Assembly (NCBI GenBank): GCA_905212215.1
Contig: CAJMDR010000152.1
Location: forward strand, 1 to 5,725
Direction: 5' to 3'
Length of the DNA stretch: 5,725 nt
From: an uncultured Porphyromonadaceae bacterium
GTDB taxonomy: Bacteria > Bacteroidota > Bacteroidia > Bacteroidales > Muribaculaceae
Part shown: positions 5,588 through 5,725 of the stretch, in pieces
How the letters are laid out: each line of letters starts with the position of its first letter
Numbering within the stretch: position 1 is the first letter of the stretch
Made by a program: the position numbers and the translations under genes
Notes under the pieces: model-generated
What the model saw: the letters and a program-made list of their open reading frames with translations, nothing else
Told to the model about the DNA's origin: nothing
The model's database searches: none

Positions 5588-5725
5588 CGTTAACAGTACA
5601 CTCATACAGAATAAATCTGCAATTACGGCGTTTCCTTAGTATGAAGACCATAAAGGCTGATATTCAATCACTTAGAGGTTGTTTAAAAACGATTGTTAAC
5701 TGAAGTGAGTTTGCGGAGGGTAATC

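Larger units (their letters stand above)
5396..5725. other. Non-coding region upstream of the minus-strand operon
   Basis: No convincing gene is seen in these 330 bp. The region contains the start-codon hairpin (5397-5425), a 9-bp degenerate repeat array (5507-5551) and AT-rich sequence towards the right edge. It must contain, or lie close to, the promoter of the adenylation operon, but no strong TTTG / TAnnTTTG pair is visible on the minus strand. A gene pointing right may begin just outside the window. Confidence 0.6.

Noticed and set aside
5491..5703. 70-aa frame in the upstream non-coding region, and the 20-aa frame at 5641-5703 inside it
   Set aside because: It reads through the 9-bp repeat array, has no signal peptide, domain or convincing start context, and looks like open sequence rather than a gene. 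A leader peptide cannot be excluded.
5674..5703. GAGGTTGTTTAAAAAC near the right edge, resembling the end of an insertion sequence
   Set aside because: The shape recalls some IS termini, but no transposase, partner terminal repeat or target duplication is in the window.

Overview
This window looks like chromosomal DNA from a Bacteroidales bacterium, perhaps a gut Muribaculaceae or Prevotella-like lineage. The evidence is a large secreted protein ending in a type IX secretion (Por/T9SS) sorting domain, starts without Shine-Dalgarno sequences, moderate GC content, and short degenerate tandem repeats of a kind I associate with this order. The genus cannot be fixed from the sequence.

Layout. Positions 1-72 are the leader of the first gene and contain an 8-bp inverted repeat (1-8 / 42-49). 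Positions 73-2466 (+) encode a 797-residue exported protein. It alternates three 'choice-of-anchor J' jelly-roll modules with two CARDB-like beta-sandwich modules and ends in a T9SS type A sorting signal. A strong intrinsic terminator follows (2484-2517). Positions 2518-2812 are non-coding and hold a large imperfect inverted repeat whose arms each carry three degenerate GCCTCaCGCAGAG-type units in mirrored order, including 8-bp tandem copies. From 5395 down to 2813 the minus strand carries a tight three-gene operon: a stand-alone amino-acid adenylation enzyme (485 aa), a GNAT acyltransferase (151 aa, overlapping it by 8 bp) and a small alpha/beta-hydrolase esterase (222 aa, 8 bp further on). 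Positions 5396-5725 contain no convincing gene. They hold a hairpin touching the start codon of the adenylation gene, an array of five degenerate 9-bp repeats, and at most a weak plus-strand promoter candidate.

How the genes fit together. The two transcription units converge, and nothing links the secreted protein functionally to the operon. The operon looks like a minimal non-ribosomal-peptide-like pathway: activate an amino acid as its adenylate, perhaps load it on a carrier protein encoded elsewhere, modify it with an acetyl or acyl group, then release or hydrolyse it. No carrier protein, phosphopantetheinyl transferase or condensation domain is encoded here, so this pathway is inference. 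The adenylation enzyme resembles DltA in size and motifs, but it lacks the DltA selectivity cysteine and has no dlt neighbours, so a D-alanine/teichoic-acid role is unlikely. It also carries a short insertion encoded by a tandem DNA repeat just before its A5 motif.
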